In this document: in pieces, positions 9,755 to 18,839 of the stretch | Layout of the letters: the number at the start of each line of letters is the position of its first letter | Numbering within the stretch: position 1 is the stretch's first letter | Assembly: GCA_963830725.1 (NCBI GenBank) | Contig: CAWHNO010000003.1 | Location: forward strand, 116,634-180,633 | Origin: DASSUW01 sp963830725 | GTDB lineage: Bacteria > Actinomycetota > Thermoleophilia > Solirubrobacterales > Solirubrobacteraceae | Direction: 5' to 3' | DNA length: 64,000 bases | Program-made: the position numbers and the translations under genes | Notes under the pieces: generated by a model | What the model saw: the letters and a program-made list of their open reading frames with translations, nothing else | Databases searched by the model: none | What the model was told of the DNA's origin: nothing

Positions 9755-10009
9755 GGACGGAGACGGCTCGTGGAGGTGCTCGGGCTCATCCCACGCCAGA
9801 TCGTATGGCTCCTCGCGGCGGTCCGGGGGATCGGGGCTCCGCTCGACGGGGACCTCGCGAGGATCGTGGGCCGGCTCGGGCGGTACGGCGTCCAGGAAGG
9901 CCGCCGCCGGCGGCGGTGGCTGCGCGCGCCGTGCCGCGCGCTCGGCCGCGGCGCGGGCGCGCTCCTCCGCGGAGCGCTCACCGGAATCTCGACTGCGGCC
10001 GAGAGGCCA

Positions 10010-10224
10010 TCAGCTGGTGTGCCGACCCTGGCCATGCATGTACGTGCTCTGTACGTCCACCGATTCGATCTCCCCCGATGCAAGCTGGCGCAGCTGCTCC
10101 TGCTGCTGCTGATACCCGGCGCGGTCGTGCGGCGACGGCCACACGGCCTTCGCGAACGCGTTCTCCTGGTACCCCCCACCAGTCTTGCAAACGCAGGGTT
10201 CAACTCGCGGAACCGGTTCGTCAC
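10010..10224 (-). CDS. small conserved-looking protein between ruvX and mltG (frameshifted)
   Basis: GTG at 10224 overlaps the ruvX stop (GTGA) and reads VTNRFRELNPAFARLVGG. After a six-base C run (10172-10177 on the plus strand), the next frame continues YQENAFAKAVWPSPHDRAGYQ, a Gln-rich stretch, then ESVDVQSTYMHGQGRHTS and stops at 10010. One added base in the homopolymer joins the halves into a protein of about 71 residues. No family is recognised. The precise fit between the two overlapped neighbours argues that it is a real operon member. Confidence 0.55.
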
Positions 10225-10631
10225 TCCTTGCCCCCTCGGTCGGCAGGAGCCCCGTGCACCATCAGCCATTCGTCGAGAAGAACGGCCGCCGCGCGAGAGT
10301 CCAGCGCGGCCTCTCCCCCGGCCTGCTCGGCCAGCGACGTGGTGAAGCGCTCGTCGTAGAACTCGATCGGCAGCCGCGTCACCGCGCCGAGGCGGTCAGC
10401 GAATTGACGCGTCTCGCGCGTCTGGGCCGAGTCGCCGCCGCCCAGCGAGACCGGTAGGCCGACGACGATCCGCTCGGCGCCGAGCTCGTGCGCCAGCGCG
10501 GCGATCTGCCTCAGCCCGACCTTGGTGCCCGGCCGCAGGATCGGCTCGAGCGGCGTGGCGAGCGTGCCCGACGGGTCCGAGACCGCGACGCCGCAGCGGG
10601 CTGAGCCGTAGTCGAGGGCGACGACTCTCAA
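10221..10631 (-). CDS. ruvX: RuvX/YqgF-type Holliday junction resolvase-like nuclease
   Basis: The gene encodes 136 residues. It has an RNase H-like fold with VALDYGSARCGVAVSDP (first catalytic Asp), AERIVVGLPVSLGGGDSAQT and EFYDERFTTSLAE, then LDSRAAAVLLDEWL (final acidic residue). The family processes pre-16S rRNA and is related to Holliday junction resolvases. It starts with TTG inside the alaS stop (TTGA overlap at 10628-10631), the same arrangement as aroE. Confidence 0.93.
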   Translation of the reverse strand: MRVVALDYGSARCGVAVSDPSGTLATPLEPILRPGTKVGLRQIAALAHELGAERIVVGLPVSLGGGDSAQTRETRQFADRLGAVTRLPIEFYDERFTTSLAEQAGGEAALDSRAAAVLLDEWLMVHGAPADRGGKE

Positions 10632-13246
10632 GCGCCCAGCGCGCGCTCGATCTCCGCGCGCGCGGCGGCCAGGGCGTCCGGGAGCTTCTCCGGATCCTTC
10701 CCGCCCGCCTGGGCCATGGTGTCGCGCCCGCCGCCGCCGCCGCCGACGGCCTGCGCCGCCGCCTTGACGACCGCGCCCGCCTTGACGCCGCGCTCGACCG
10801 CGCCGGGGGTGGCCGCCACGAGCAGGTTGACGCGCGCGTCGCCCGGTACGCCGATGACGACCACGGCGGGGTCGCCGATGCGGTTCTTGATGCGGTCGGC
10901 GAGGTCGGGCAGCGCCTTCGGGTCGTCGAGCTGCTTGACCTCGAGCACGAGCTTGACGCCGTCGACCTCGGCCGCGACGTCGAACGAGTCGTCGGCCGGG
11001 GCCGCCTGCTGCGAGCGCTTCTCGAGCTCGCGCCGCTTGCGCTCGCGGTCGGCGGCGATCTCCGCGACCTGGTCGGGCGTGGTGCGAAGGACCTTCGCGG
11101 CCTCGGCGAGCACGCGGTCGTGGCGGCGCAGCTCCTCCAGCGCGACCTGGCTGGTGACCGCCTCGATCCGCCGCACGTTGGCCGCCGACGAGGTCTCGGT
11201 GGTGATCTTGAACGCGCCGATCACGCCGGTGCTGCGCACGTGCGTGCCGCCGCACAGCTCGCGCGACCACTGGCCGTCGCCGACCTCGACCATCCGCACC
11301 ACGTCGCCGTACTTCTCGCCGAACAGCGCCATCGCGCCGAGGGCCTTCGCCTCGTCGAGGGTGGTCGTCAAAGCACGAACGGGGTGGTCGGACACGATCT
11401 CGCGGTTGACCGCGTCCTCGACCGCGCGCACCTCGTCCTCGGTCAGCGGCGCGCCGTGGGTGAAGTCGAAGCGCAGCTTGTCCGGGCCCACGTAGGAGCC
11501 CGCCTGGCGCACGTGGGTGCCGAGCGCGTCGCGCAGCGCCGCGTGCAGCAGATGGGTGGCGGTGTGGTTGCGCTCGGTCAGGCGGCGCACGGGATCGACG
11601 CGAGCGATGACGCGCTCGCCCTCGTGCAGCTCGCCCTTGACCGGCTCGAGCACGAGCGCCTGGTCGTCGCCGACGCGCACGACATCGAGCACGCGCGCGG
11701 CGCAGCCGCCGTCCTCGCACTCGATCACGCCGTCGTCGTGGATCTGGCCGCCGCCCGTGGCATAGAACGGCGACTCGACGAGCTTGGCCAGCACGCGCCC
11801 GTTCTCGCTCGCGAGCGCGGCGACGGCGGTCGCCTGCTCGATCGTCTCGTAGCCGGTGAAGGTGGTCGCCTCGGTGGTCTCCGCGAACGCGGCGATCCGC
11901 TCGCGCTCCTCGTCGCGGACGCCGCGGCCGGCGCCCTCGCGGCCGCGCTCGCGCTGCTGCTCCATCAGCGCCTCGAAGCCCTGCTCGTCCACGCCGACGC
12001 CCCGCTCGGCCGCCAGCTCGAGCGTGAGGTCGAACGGGAATCCGTAGGTGTCGTGCAGGAGGAACGCCTGGTCGGCGCCGATGCCCTCCTCGCCCGCGTC
12101 CTTGGCGCGGGCGACGATGTCGTCGAGCAGCCGCATGCCCTGCTCGAGCGTGCGGCCGAACTGCTCCTCCTCGCGGCCGAGCCACATCCGGATCGTGTCG
12201 GCGTGCTCGTGCAGCTCGGGGTACGCGGCCGCCATCAGCTCATGCACGACATCCGCGTAACGGATGAGGAAGCCGGGCTCGATGCCGATCCGGCGACCCT
12301 GCACGATCGCGCGGCGCATCAGCCGCCGCAGGACGTAGCCGCGCTCCTCGTTGGAGGGCACGACGCCGTCGGCGACGAGGAAGCTCATCCCGCGCGTGTG
12401 GTCGGCGAGGATCCGCAGCGCGCGGTCGGTGTCGAACGTCTCGCCGTAGCGCTTGCCGCTGAGCTGCTCGCCGAGGTCGATCAGCGGGCGGATCTGGTCG
12501 GTCTCGAACACCGACGTCGTGCCCTGCATGATCGCCGCGAGGCGGTTGAGGCCGAGCCCGGTGTCGATGTTGTTGGCCGGGAGCGGCGTGAGCGTGTTGA
12601 CCGGCTCCTGGTCGTACTGCATGAACACGAGGTTCCAGTACTCCAGGAAGCGCTCGTTCTCGCCGCCGGGCAGGTCATCCTCGGCGCCGAACTCGAGCCC
12701 GCGGTCGAGGTACAGCTCGCTGCACGGCCCGCACGGACCGGTCGGACCGGCCTGCCAGAAGTTCTCCTTGCGCGGCAGCAGGACGATCCGCTCGCGCGGG
12801 ACGCCGATCGAGAGCCAGACCTCGATCGCCTCCTCGTCGGGGCCGAGGCCGAGCTCGTCGTCGCCCTCGAACACCGTCGCCCAGATCTTCTCGGGTTCGA
12901 ACCCGAAGCCCTCCAGCGAGAGCTCCCAGGCGAACTCCGCGGCGCCCTGCTTGAAGTAGTCGCCGACCGAGAAGTTGCCGAGCATCTCGAAGAACGTGAG
13001 GTGCCGGTAGGTGGAGCCGATGTTGTCGATGTCCACCGTCCGGAAGCACTTCTGGCAGGTGGTCAGCCGGTTGTGCGGCGGCTGCTCCTGGCCCAGGAAG
13101 TACGGCTTGAGCGGGTGCATCCCGGCGCTGATGAGCAGCGTCGACGGGTCGTAGGCGGTCGGCACGAGCGACGCCGACGGCAGCCGCGTGTGGTCGCGCG
13201 ACTCGAAGAACTCCAGGAAGCGACGGCGGATGTCGTCGGTGGTCAT
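10628..13246 (-). CDS. alaS: alanine-tRNA ligase
   Basis: The gene encodes 872 residues, normal for bacterial AlaRS. The N-terminal class II catalytic core (IRRRFLEFFESRDHTRLPS, TCQKCFRTVDIDNIG, HLTFFEMLGNFSVGDYFK) is followed by the editing domain with HTATHLLHAALR and ELCGGTHVRSTG (zinc and editing residues). The C-terminal C-Ala region carries GGGGGGRDTMAQAGGKDPEKL. It charges tRNA-Ala and clears Ser and Gly mischarges. It is followed directly by ruvX. Confidence 0.97.
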   Translation of the reverse strand: MTTDDIRRRFLEFFESRDHTRLPSASLVPTAYDPSTLLISAGMHPLKPYFLGQEQPPHNRLTTCQKCFRTVDIDNIGSTYRHLTFFEMLGNFSVGDYFKQGAAEFAWELSLEGFGFEPEKIWATVFEGDDELGLGPDEEAIEVWLSIGVPRERIVLLPRKENFWQAGPTGPCGPCSELYLDRGLEFGAEDDLPGGENERFLEYWNLVFMQYDQEPVNTLTPLPANNIDTGLGLNRLAAIMQGTTSVFETDQIRPLIDLGEQLSGKRYGETFDTDRALRILADHTRGMSFLVADGVVPSNEERGYVLRRLMRRAIVQGRRIGIEPGFLIRYADVVHELMAAAYPELHEHADTIRMWLGREEEQFGRTLEQGMRLLDDIVARAKDAGEEGIGADQAFLLHDTYGFPFDLTLELAAERGVGVDEQGFEALMEQQRERGREGAGRGVRDEERERIAAFAETTEATTFTGYETIEQATAVAALASENGRVLAKLVESPFYATGGGQIHDDGVIECEDGGCAARVLDVVRVGDDQALVLEPVKGELHEGERVIARVDPVRRLTERNHTATHLLHAALRDALGTHVRQAGSYVGPDKLRFDFTHGAPLTEDEVRAVEDAVNREIVSDHPVRALTTTLDEAKALGAMALFGEKYGDVVRMVEVGDGQWSRELCGGTHVRSTGVIGAFKITTETSSAANVRRIEAVTSQVALEELRRHDRVLAEAAKVLRTTPDQVAEIAADRERKRRELEKRSQQAAPADDSFDVAAEVDGVKLVLEVKQLDDPKALPDLADRIKNRIGDPAVVVIGVPGDARVNLLVAATPGAVERGVKAGAVVKAAAQAVGGGGGGRDTMAQAGGKDPEKLPDALAAARAEIERALGA

Positions 13247-13258
13247 GGCGAGGTGAGT

Positions 13259-14680
13259 CTAGGTCAGGCCGATCGTCCCGTAGCCGACCACGACATCACC
13301 CTTGAGCAGGCATGCGGTCTGGCCGGGCGCCGCGCCGTCGACGGGGGCGGCGAGCTCGAGCTCGAGCCGGCGGTGCGTGCCGGCCGCGGGATCGCCGGCC
13401 ACGCGGCAGGGCACGGCGCGCGAGCGGTAGCGGAGCTTGACGGCGTCGACCTCCGCGCCGGCACGGTGCAGGCGCGCCCCGCGGACGGCGACGGCGCGCG
13501 TCGCGAGCGCGCCGCGCGGCCCGACGGTCACGCGGTTGGTGGCGGCGTCCTTGGCCAGCACGTAGAGCGGCTCCGGGGCGGCGAGGCGCAGTCCCTTGCG
13601 CTGGCCGACCGTGAAGCCGTGGTGGCCGCCGTGACGGCCGAGCACGCGCCCGGCCCGGTCCACGAGGTCGCCGGGCTGCTCGGGCAGCCCGCCGTGGCGG
13701 GCCAGGAAGGCGGTCTTGCCGGTGCCGGCCAGGAAGCAGAGGTCCTGCGACTCGGCCTTGGAGGCCACGGGCAGCTCCGCTTCGGCGGCCAGCGCGCGGA
13801 CCTCGGGCTTGGTCAGGTCGCCGAGCGGGAACCGCAGGCGCGCGAGGGTGGCCGGCGCGACGGCGGCGAGCATGTAGGTCTGGTCCTTGGCGGGGTCGGC
13901 GGCGGCGCGCAGCAGCCCGTCGGCGGTCGTGCGCGCGTAGTGGCCCGTCGCCAGCGTGGCGGCGCCGAGGCGGTCGGCGAACTCGACCATCGCGTCGAGT
14001 CGCACGTGCCCGTTGCAGCCCACGCACGGGTTGGGCGTGACGCCGGCCGCGTGGCCGGCCAGGAACGGGTCGACGACGCCGGCGCGGAACTCGGCGCGCA
14101 GGTCGAGCGTGAAGTGCGGCATCCCCATCCGGTGCGCGAGCGAGCGCGCCAGCCGGACGGCGTGGGCCGAGCAGCAGGAGGCCTCGGCGTCGTTCTCCGG
14201 GTCGGCCCACAGCTCGAGCGTGACGGCGACCGCCTGCTCGCCGGCCAGCAGCGCGGCGACGGCGGAGTCGACGCCGCCGCTCATGGCCACCAGCGTGCGC
14301 GCGCCGTCGGGCGCGACCGCCGCAGCGGCGCGGGCGGCGGCGCCGAGCGCGCGGTGGAGCGCGTCGGCGGCGAGATCGGCGGCGTGGAACTTGCCCGGCG
14401 ACAGCCCGCCCAGCTCGGCGGCGATCGCATGCGGGCTCACGCGCGCGGCGTCGAGCACGTGCGCGCCGTCGACCAGCGCGACGGCGGCCGAGCCGGCCGC
14501 CGTCATCGCCCCGCAGCCGGAGGCCTCGAAGCCGGCGCCCGTGACCCGCTCGCCGACGACGGCCACGGAGATGCGGATCAGGTCACCGCACGCGGCGCCG
14601 CCGGCGGCGCCATCGTGGGCGCCGGGCGGGCTCACACCCAGCCCGGCGGGATGCTCGAGGTGCTCGCGGAAGGCCTCCAC
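13259..14680 (-). CDS. mnmA: tRNA-specific 2-thiouridylase MnmA with N-terminal IscU/NifU-like domain
   Basis: The gene encodes 473 residues. Residues about 1-120 resemble an IscU scaffold: CGDLIRISVAVVGERVTG and FEASGCGAMTAAGSAAV carry the first two ligand positions. The third (normally a Cys in a KCA-type motif) is KFHAADLA, so that Cys is missing. From about 125 the MnmA domain starts with the PP-loop MSGGVDSAVAALL, then CVGCNGHVRLD (first active Cys), ATGHYAR, KDQTYML, SQDLCFLAG (second Cys) and HHGFTVGQRKGL. MnmA thiolates U34 of tRNA-Lys/Glu/Gln. The fusion suggests a built-in sulfur or metal-handling partner. It lies 12 bases upstream of alaS. Confidence 0.93.
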   Translation of the reverse strand: MEAFREHLEHPAGLGVSPPGAHDGAAGGAACGDLIRISVAVVGERVTGAGFEASGCGAMTAAGSAAVALVDGAHVLDAARVSPHAIAAELGGLSPGKFHAADLAADALHRALGAAARAAAAVAPDGARTLVAMSGGVDSAVAALLAGEQAVAVTLELWADPENDAEASCCSAHAVRLARSLAHRMGMPHFTLDLRAEFRAGVVDPFLAGHAAGVTPNPCVGCNGHVRLDAMVEFADRLGAATLATGHYARTTADGLLRAAADPAKDQTYMLAAVAPATLARLRFPLGDLTKPEVRALAAEAELPVASKAESQDLCFLAGTGKTAFLARHGGLPEQPGDLVDRAGRVLGRHGGHHGFTVGQRKGLRLAAPEPLYVLAKDAATNRVTVGPRGALATRAVAVRGARLHRAGAEVDAVKLRYRSRAVPCRVAGDPAAGTHRRLELELAAPVDGAAPGQTACLLKGDVVVGYGTIGLT

Positions 14681-14744
14681 GAGCAGGCAGTCTAGGCCGG
14701 GCTCACCGGGTCGCCCACGATCTGCCGTGGTGGCAGATCGAGGG

Positions 14745-15786
14745 TCAGAACTGCGAGCCGCAGCGGTACAGGCCGTGCGCGTCGAAGCGGCGGTTGACCC
14801 GCTTCTCGATCGGGCGCGCCTCGCTCTTGAAGCTGCTCTGCGCCGCGAGGACGCCCGCCACGCTGCTGCTCGGGGTCACCGAGTTGCCGAAGCTCGCCAT
14901 GATGGCGCCGCCGGCGGCGAGGTCTTCGAGCGTGGCGGCCTTGAACCCGGCGTACCGCTTCGGCGCCTTGATGCTCCTGAAAGCGGCGACGTAGTCTTGG
15001 AACTGCGCGTGATAGCGGGTCATCCGCCGATCGGCGCGGCCGACACTGCTGCCATAGAAGTCCGGGATCGCGTGCATCGCGTTGCCGTGCTGCCAGCACA
15101 CCTTGTCCACGGCACGCAGGTAGCTGCTCGTGAACATCAGGCCGCTGTTGCGCAGCGCGTCAACGACGACCTGGTTGATCGTCGCGGCGTCGACGTAGCC
15201 GACGAGCGTCTCTGCCTGCAGGTTGCGGTCGGCGACGACCACGGTCGGCGACTGCTGGACGTCCACGCCGCGGGCGATCCGCCCGTACCGGGCGATCTGG
15301 CTGATCGGGGCGCTCTGGACGGAGACGTGGCCGTTCCAGCGATCGACCCGCTTGAGAGCCGCATGCACCGCCTTGTCGTCCGCCGACCGCCCGTTCCAGA
15401 ACAGCAGCACGAGCACCTGCTGCTTGCGGAGCGCGGTCGCGACCGGCTTCGGCAAGCCCTTCAGTTCCGCGGCGACCGCCCCGGCCGCAGCCGGCGCGCC
15501 GGGCTTGACCTTCGCGACTCCCGCGGCGGTCTCGCCGCCGTCGACCTCATCCAGCTTGTTCTGCACGCGCGCGTCATGGTCCTCCGAGGCCTTGGCGGCC
15601 TCCTGGGCCTTCTCGGCGAGCTTGCCGGGCTGGCTGACGGCGGGCGCGTCGGTCTCGAGGTTCGGAGCGGCCGGCGTCGGGGGCGGCGCCTCGACAGGCT
15701 TGGGCCGCAGGAAGAGCATGTAGACGCCCAGGAGCGGCGACGGTCAGGACTAGAAGGATTCGGATCGGCGGGGAGATCTGGCTCAC
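14745..15786 (-). CDS. thioredoxin-fold exported/anchored protein without CxxC (frameshifted at N-terminus)
   Basis: GTG at 15786 reads VSQISPPIRILLVLTVA, a membrane or signal segment. After a shift near 15737 it continues LLGVYMLFLRPKPVEAPPP. A long Ala/Pro/Glu linker precedes a thioredoxin-like domain (QQVLVLLFWNGRSADD, SPTVVVADRNLQAETLVGY). The usual CxxC is replaced by NGRS, so it should not be a dithiol oxidoreductase. The C-terminal 120 residues contain two Cys (VCWQHG and YRCGSQF) that could form a disulfide. Function is unknown. It sits 64 bases upstream of mnmA on the same strand. Confidence 0.6.
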
Positions 15787-15842
15787 GACCACGCGTATCG
15801 GCACGTGGGCCACGAAAGTTGAGCCGGATTGGGGTGCCGGCC

Positions 15843-17607
15843 CTATACCGGCGGGGGCACCGTGAGGCGCATGCCCAGCTCCGAGAGCTGCGCCGTGTCG
15901 ACCGGCGCAGGGGCGCCCGTCAGCAGGTCGGACCCGCTTGCCGTCTTGGGGAAGGCGATCGTGTCGCGGATCGAGTCGCGGCCGCCGAGCAGCGCCACGA
16001 TCCGGTCGATGCCGAGCGCGATGCCGCCGTGCGGCGGCGCCCCGTAGCGCAGCGCCTCGAGCAGGAAGCCGAAGCGCGCCTCGGCCTGCTCCTCGGAGAT
16101 GCCGAGCGCCTGGAACACCTGCTGCTGGACCTCCGGGCGGTTGATACGGATCGAGCCGCCGCCGATCTCCGAGCCGTCGAGCACCACGTCGTAGCCGCGG
16201 CTGCGCAGCGCGCCCGGATCCTCGAAGGAGCCGACGGGCGCCGTGAACGGGTGGTGCATGGCGTCCCAGCGCCCCTCCTCCTCGTTCCACTCGAACATCG
16301 GGAAGTCGACGACCCAGAGCAGCGCGTGCGCGGCGCCCGCGGTCGAGGTCGAAGCGCCGCGACAGTTCGAGCCGCAGCTCGCCGAGCGCCTGAGCGGCGG
16401 TGGCCGGCTTGTCGGCCACCACGAGCAGCAGGTCGCCGGGCTGGGCGCTCAGCAGGCGACCGATCGCCGCGCGCTCGTCGTCGGAGAGGAACTTCGCGAT
16501 CGGCGATCGCCATGAGCCGTCGTCCTGCACGAACGCCCATACAAGGCCGCCGGCGCCGAATCGCTTGACCAGGTCGGTCAAGGCGTCGAGCTCCGACCGC
16601 GGCACCTCGCGGGCGCCCGCGTTGAGGCCGCGCACGACCTCCGCCGTGGCGAACACCTTGAACTCGGTCCCCGCGACGGCCTCACTCAGCTCCACGATCT
16701 CGAGCCCGAACCGCAGGTCGGGCCGGTCGGAGCCGTAGCGCGCCATCGCCTCGTCGTAGCCCATCCGCGGCCATGGCGGAGGCGGCGCCTCGAAGCCCGC
16801 CTGCTCGAACACGCGCGCGAGCATCCCCTCGATCGTCTCGATGATGTCGTCCTCCTCGACGAAGGACATCTCGAGGTCGAGCTGGGTGAACTCGGGCTGG
16901 CGGTCGGCGCGCGACGCCTCGTCGCGGAAGCAGCGTGCGATCTGGTAGTAGCGCTCGTAGCCGGACATCATCAGCAGCTGCTTGAACAGCTGGGGCGACT
17001 GCGGCAGCGCGTAGAAGGCGCCCGGGTTGATGCGGGCCGGGACGAGGAAGTCGCGCGCTCCCTCCGGCGTCGACCGCGTGAGGATCGGCGTCTCGATGTC
17101 GAGGAAGTCGTGCGCGTTGAGGTAGTCGCGGATCGCGCGCGTGATCGTGTGGCGCAGGGTCAGCGAGTCGCGCATGGCGTCGCGCCGCAGGTCGAGCATG
17201 CGGTGGCGCAGGCGCAGCGCCTCGTCGACCGGCGTGTCGTCGTCGAGCGGGAACGGCGGCGTCTCGGACGCGGCCAGGTGGTCGACCTCGGAGACCGACA
17301 GCTCGATCTCCCCCGTGCGCAGCTTCGGGTTCTCCTTCCCCTCCTCGCGGCGGACGATCTCCCCCGCCGCGCTCAGCGCGTGCTCGGACCGCAGCTGCTG
17401 CGCGAGCGCATGCGCCTGCGGCGAGTCCTCGGGATGGAAGACGAGCTGGAGGATGCCCGAGCGGTCGCGGAGGTCGATGAACACGAGCCCGCCGTGGTCG
17501 CGGCGGCGGTGGACCCAGCCGGCCACGCGCACGCGCTCGCCCACGCGCGAGGCGTCGAGCTGGCCTGCCCAGGCATCGCGATAGGGGTTGGCCCGCGGCG
17601 GTCTCAT
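15843..17607 (-). CDS. aspS: aspartate-tRNA ligase (one frameshift)
   Basis: The OB-fold anticodon domain (VRVAGWVHRRRDHGGLVFIDLRD) is followed by the class II core with PILTRSTPEGARDFLVP, QSPQLFKQLLMMSG and motif 2 FRDEASRADRQPEFTQLD, then the GAD domain. The frame breaks near 16341-16350. Downstream, the next frame carries LLWVVDFPMFEWNEEEG and motif 3 GIALGIDRIVALLGG to the normal end. Because AspRS is essential and no second copy is visible, this is most likely a single-base sequence error. The ATG overlaps the hisS stop by four bases. Confidence 0.93.
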
Positions 17608-18839
17608 CGGCGGATGTGATGCATCACGGTGTCGGCCTCCACGGTGCGCTGCTCGCCGGATTCCATGTCCTTCAGCGCCGTACCCTCGTCGCCGAGGATG
17701 GCAACGTAGCGGGCCTGCGTGCGGTCCGCCTGCTTGAGCTGGCCCTTCAGGCTGCGGCCGCCCAGCTCGAGCAGCGCCGAGTGGCCGGCACGTCGCGCGT
17801 CGGCGGCCAGCCGGAAGGCGTCGTCCTTGTACTCGGGCTTGGCGTAGGCGACGTAGAGGTCGACCGGCGGGGGCGCGGTCGGCGGCGGGTCGGCGGCGAG
17901 CAGCATCCGCTCCACCCCGGCCGCCCAGCCCATGCCCGGGGTCGGCGGGCCGCCGAGCTGCTCGATCAGCCCGTCGTAGCGGCCGCCGCCGCCGACCCCC
18001 GACTGCGATCCGAGCGCGTCGGACGTGAACTCGAACACGGTGCGCGTGTAGTAGTCGAGCCCGCGCACGAGCGCGGGGTCGACCTCGTAGGCCAGCCCGG
18101 CGCCGTCGAGCAGTCCCTTGACGGTCTCGAAGTGCTCGCGGTCCTCGTCGTTGAGGCGATCGATCAGGAGCGGCGCCGCGGCCATGACCTGCCTGGTGCC
18201 GGGGTGGTCGGCGTCGAAGGCTCGCAGCGGGTTGAGCTCGATCCGGTCGCGCACCTCCTGGCTCAGCTCGGCCTCGTGCTCGCGCAGGTAGGCCTGCAGC
18301 TCGGCCTTGTACTCGGCGCGCGTCTCCGGCGTGCCGAGGCTCGAGAGCCGCAGCCGCAGGTCGCGCGTCTTGACGGCCTCGAGGATCTCCGCGAGCAGGA
18401 CGATCGTCTCGGCGTCGACCGCCGGGTCGTCGGACCCGATCGCCTCGGCTCCCACCTGCCAGAACTGGCGATAGCGGCCGTGCTGCGGGCGCTCGGCGCG
18501 GAAGTAGGCACCGAGGTACCAGAGCTTCACCGGCTGCGCGAGCTTGTGCATGCCGTGCTCGAGGTAGGCGCGGCAGACCGGCGCCGTGCCCTCGGGCCGC
18601 AGGGTGAGCGAGTCTCCCCCGCCGTCGTCGAAGGTGTACATCTCCTTCTGGACGACGTCGGTCGACTCGCCGACGCCGCGCGCGAACAGGGCGGTCGACT
18701 CGAAGGTCGGCGTCTCGATGCGCGAGTAGCCGGCGCGCTCGAGGATGCCCTTGGCCGTGCGCTCGAGCTCGGCCCGGGCCAGCGCCTGTTCGCCCAGCAC
18801 GTCGAACGTGCCGCGCGGGGTCTTGATCTTCTCGCTCAA
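17604..18839 (-). CDS. hisS: histidine-tRNA ligase
   Basis: The gene encodes 411 residues. Motifs are PRGTFDVLG, motif 2 RAERPQHGRYRQFWQ, LTLRPEGTAPVCRAYLEH, the histidine-specific GLDYYTRTVFEF, and GGGGRYDGLIEQLGG before motif 3. A C-terminal anticodon domain follows. It is coupled by ATGA overlaps to the metallo-hydrolase gene upstream (18836-18839) and to aspS downstream (17604-17607). Tandem hisS-aspS is a common bacterial arrangement. Confidence 0.96.
   Translation of the reverse strand: MSEKIKTPRGTFDVLGEQALARAELERTAKGILERAGYSRIETPTFESTALFARGVGESTDVVQKEMYTFDDGGGDSLTLRPEGTAPVCRAYLEHGMHKLAQPVKLWYLGAYFRAERPQHGRYRQFWQVGAEAIGSDDPAVDAETIVLLAEILEAVKTRDLRLRLSSLGTPETRAEYKAELQAYLREHEAELSQEVRDRIELNPLRAFDADHPGTRQVMAAAPLLIDRLNDEDREHFETVKGLLDGAGLAYEVDPALVRGLDYYTRTVFEFTSDALGSQSGVGGGGRYDGLIEQLGGPPTPGMGWAAGVERMLLAADPPPTAPPPVDLYVAYAKPEYKDDAFRLAADARRAGHSALLELGGRSLKGQLKQADRTQARYVAILGDEGTALKDMESGEQRTVEADTVMHHIRR

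Noticed and set aside
11120..14695. 1191-residue open frame on the plus strand
   Set aside because: It is antisense to alaS and mnmA, very rich in Arg/Gly/His/Glu with no domain. This is a GC-rich shadow.
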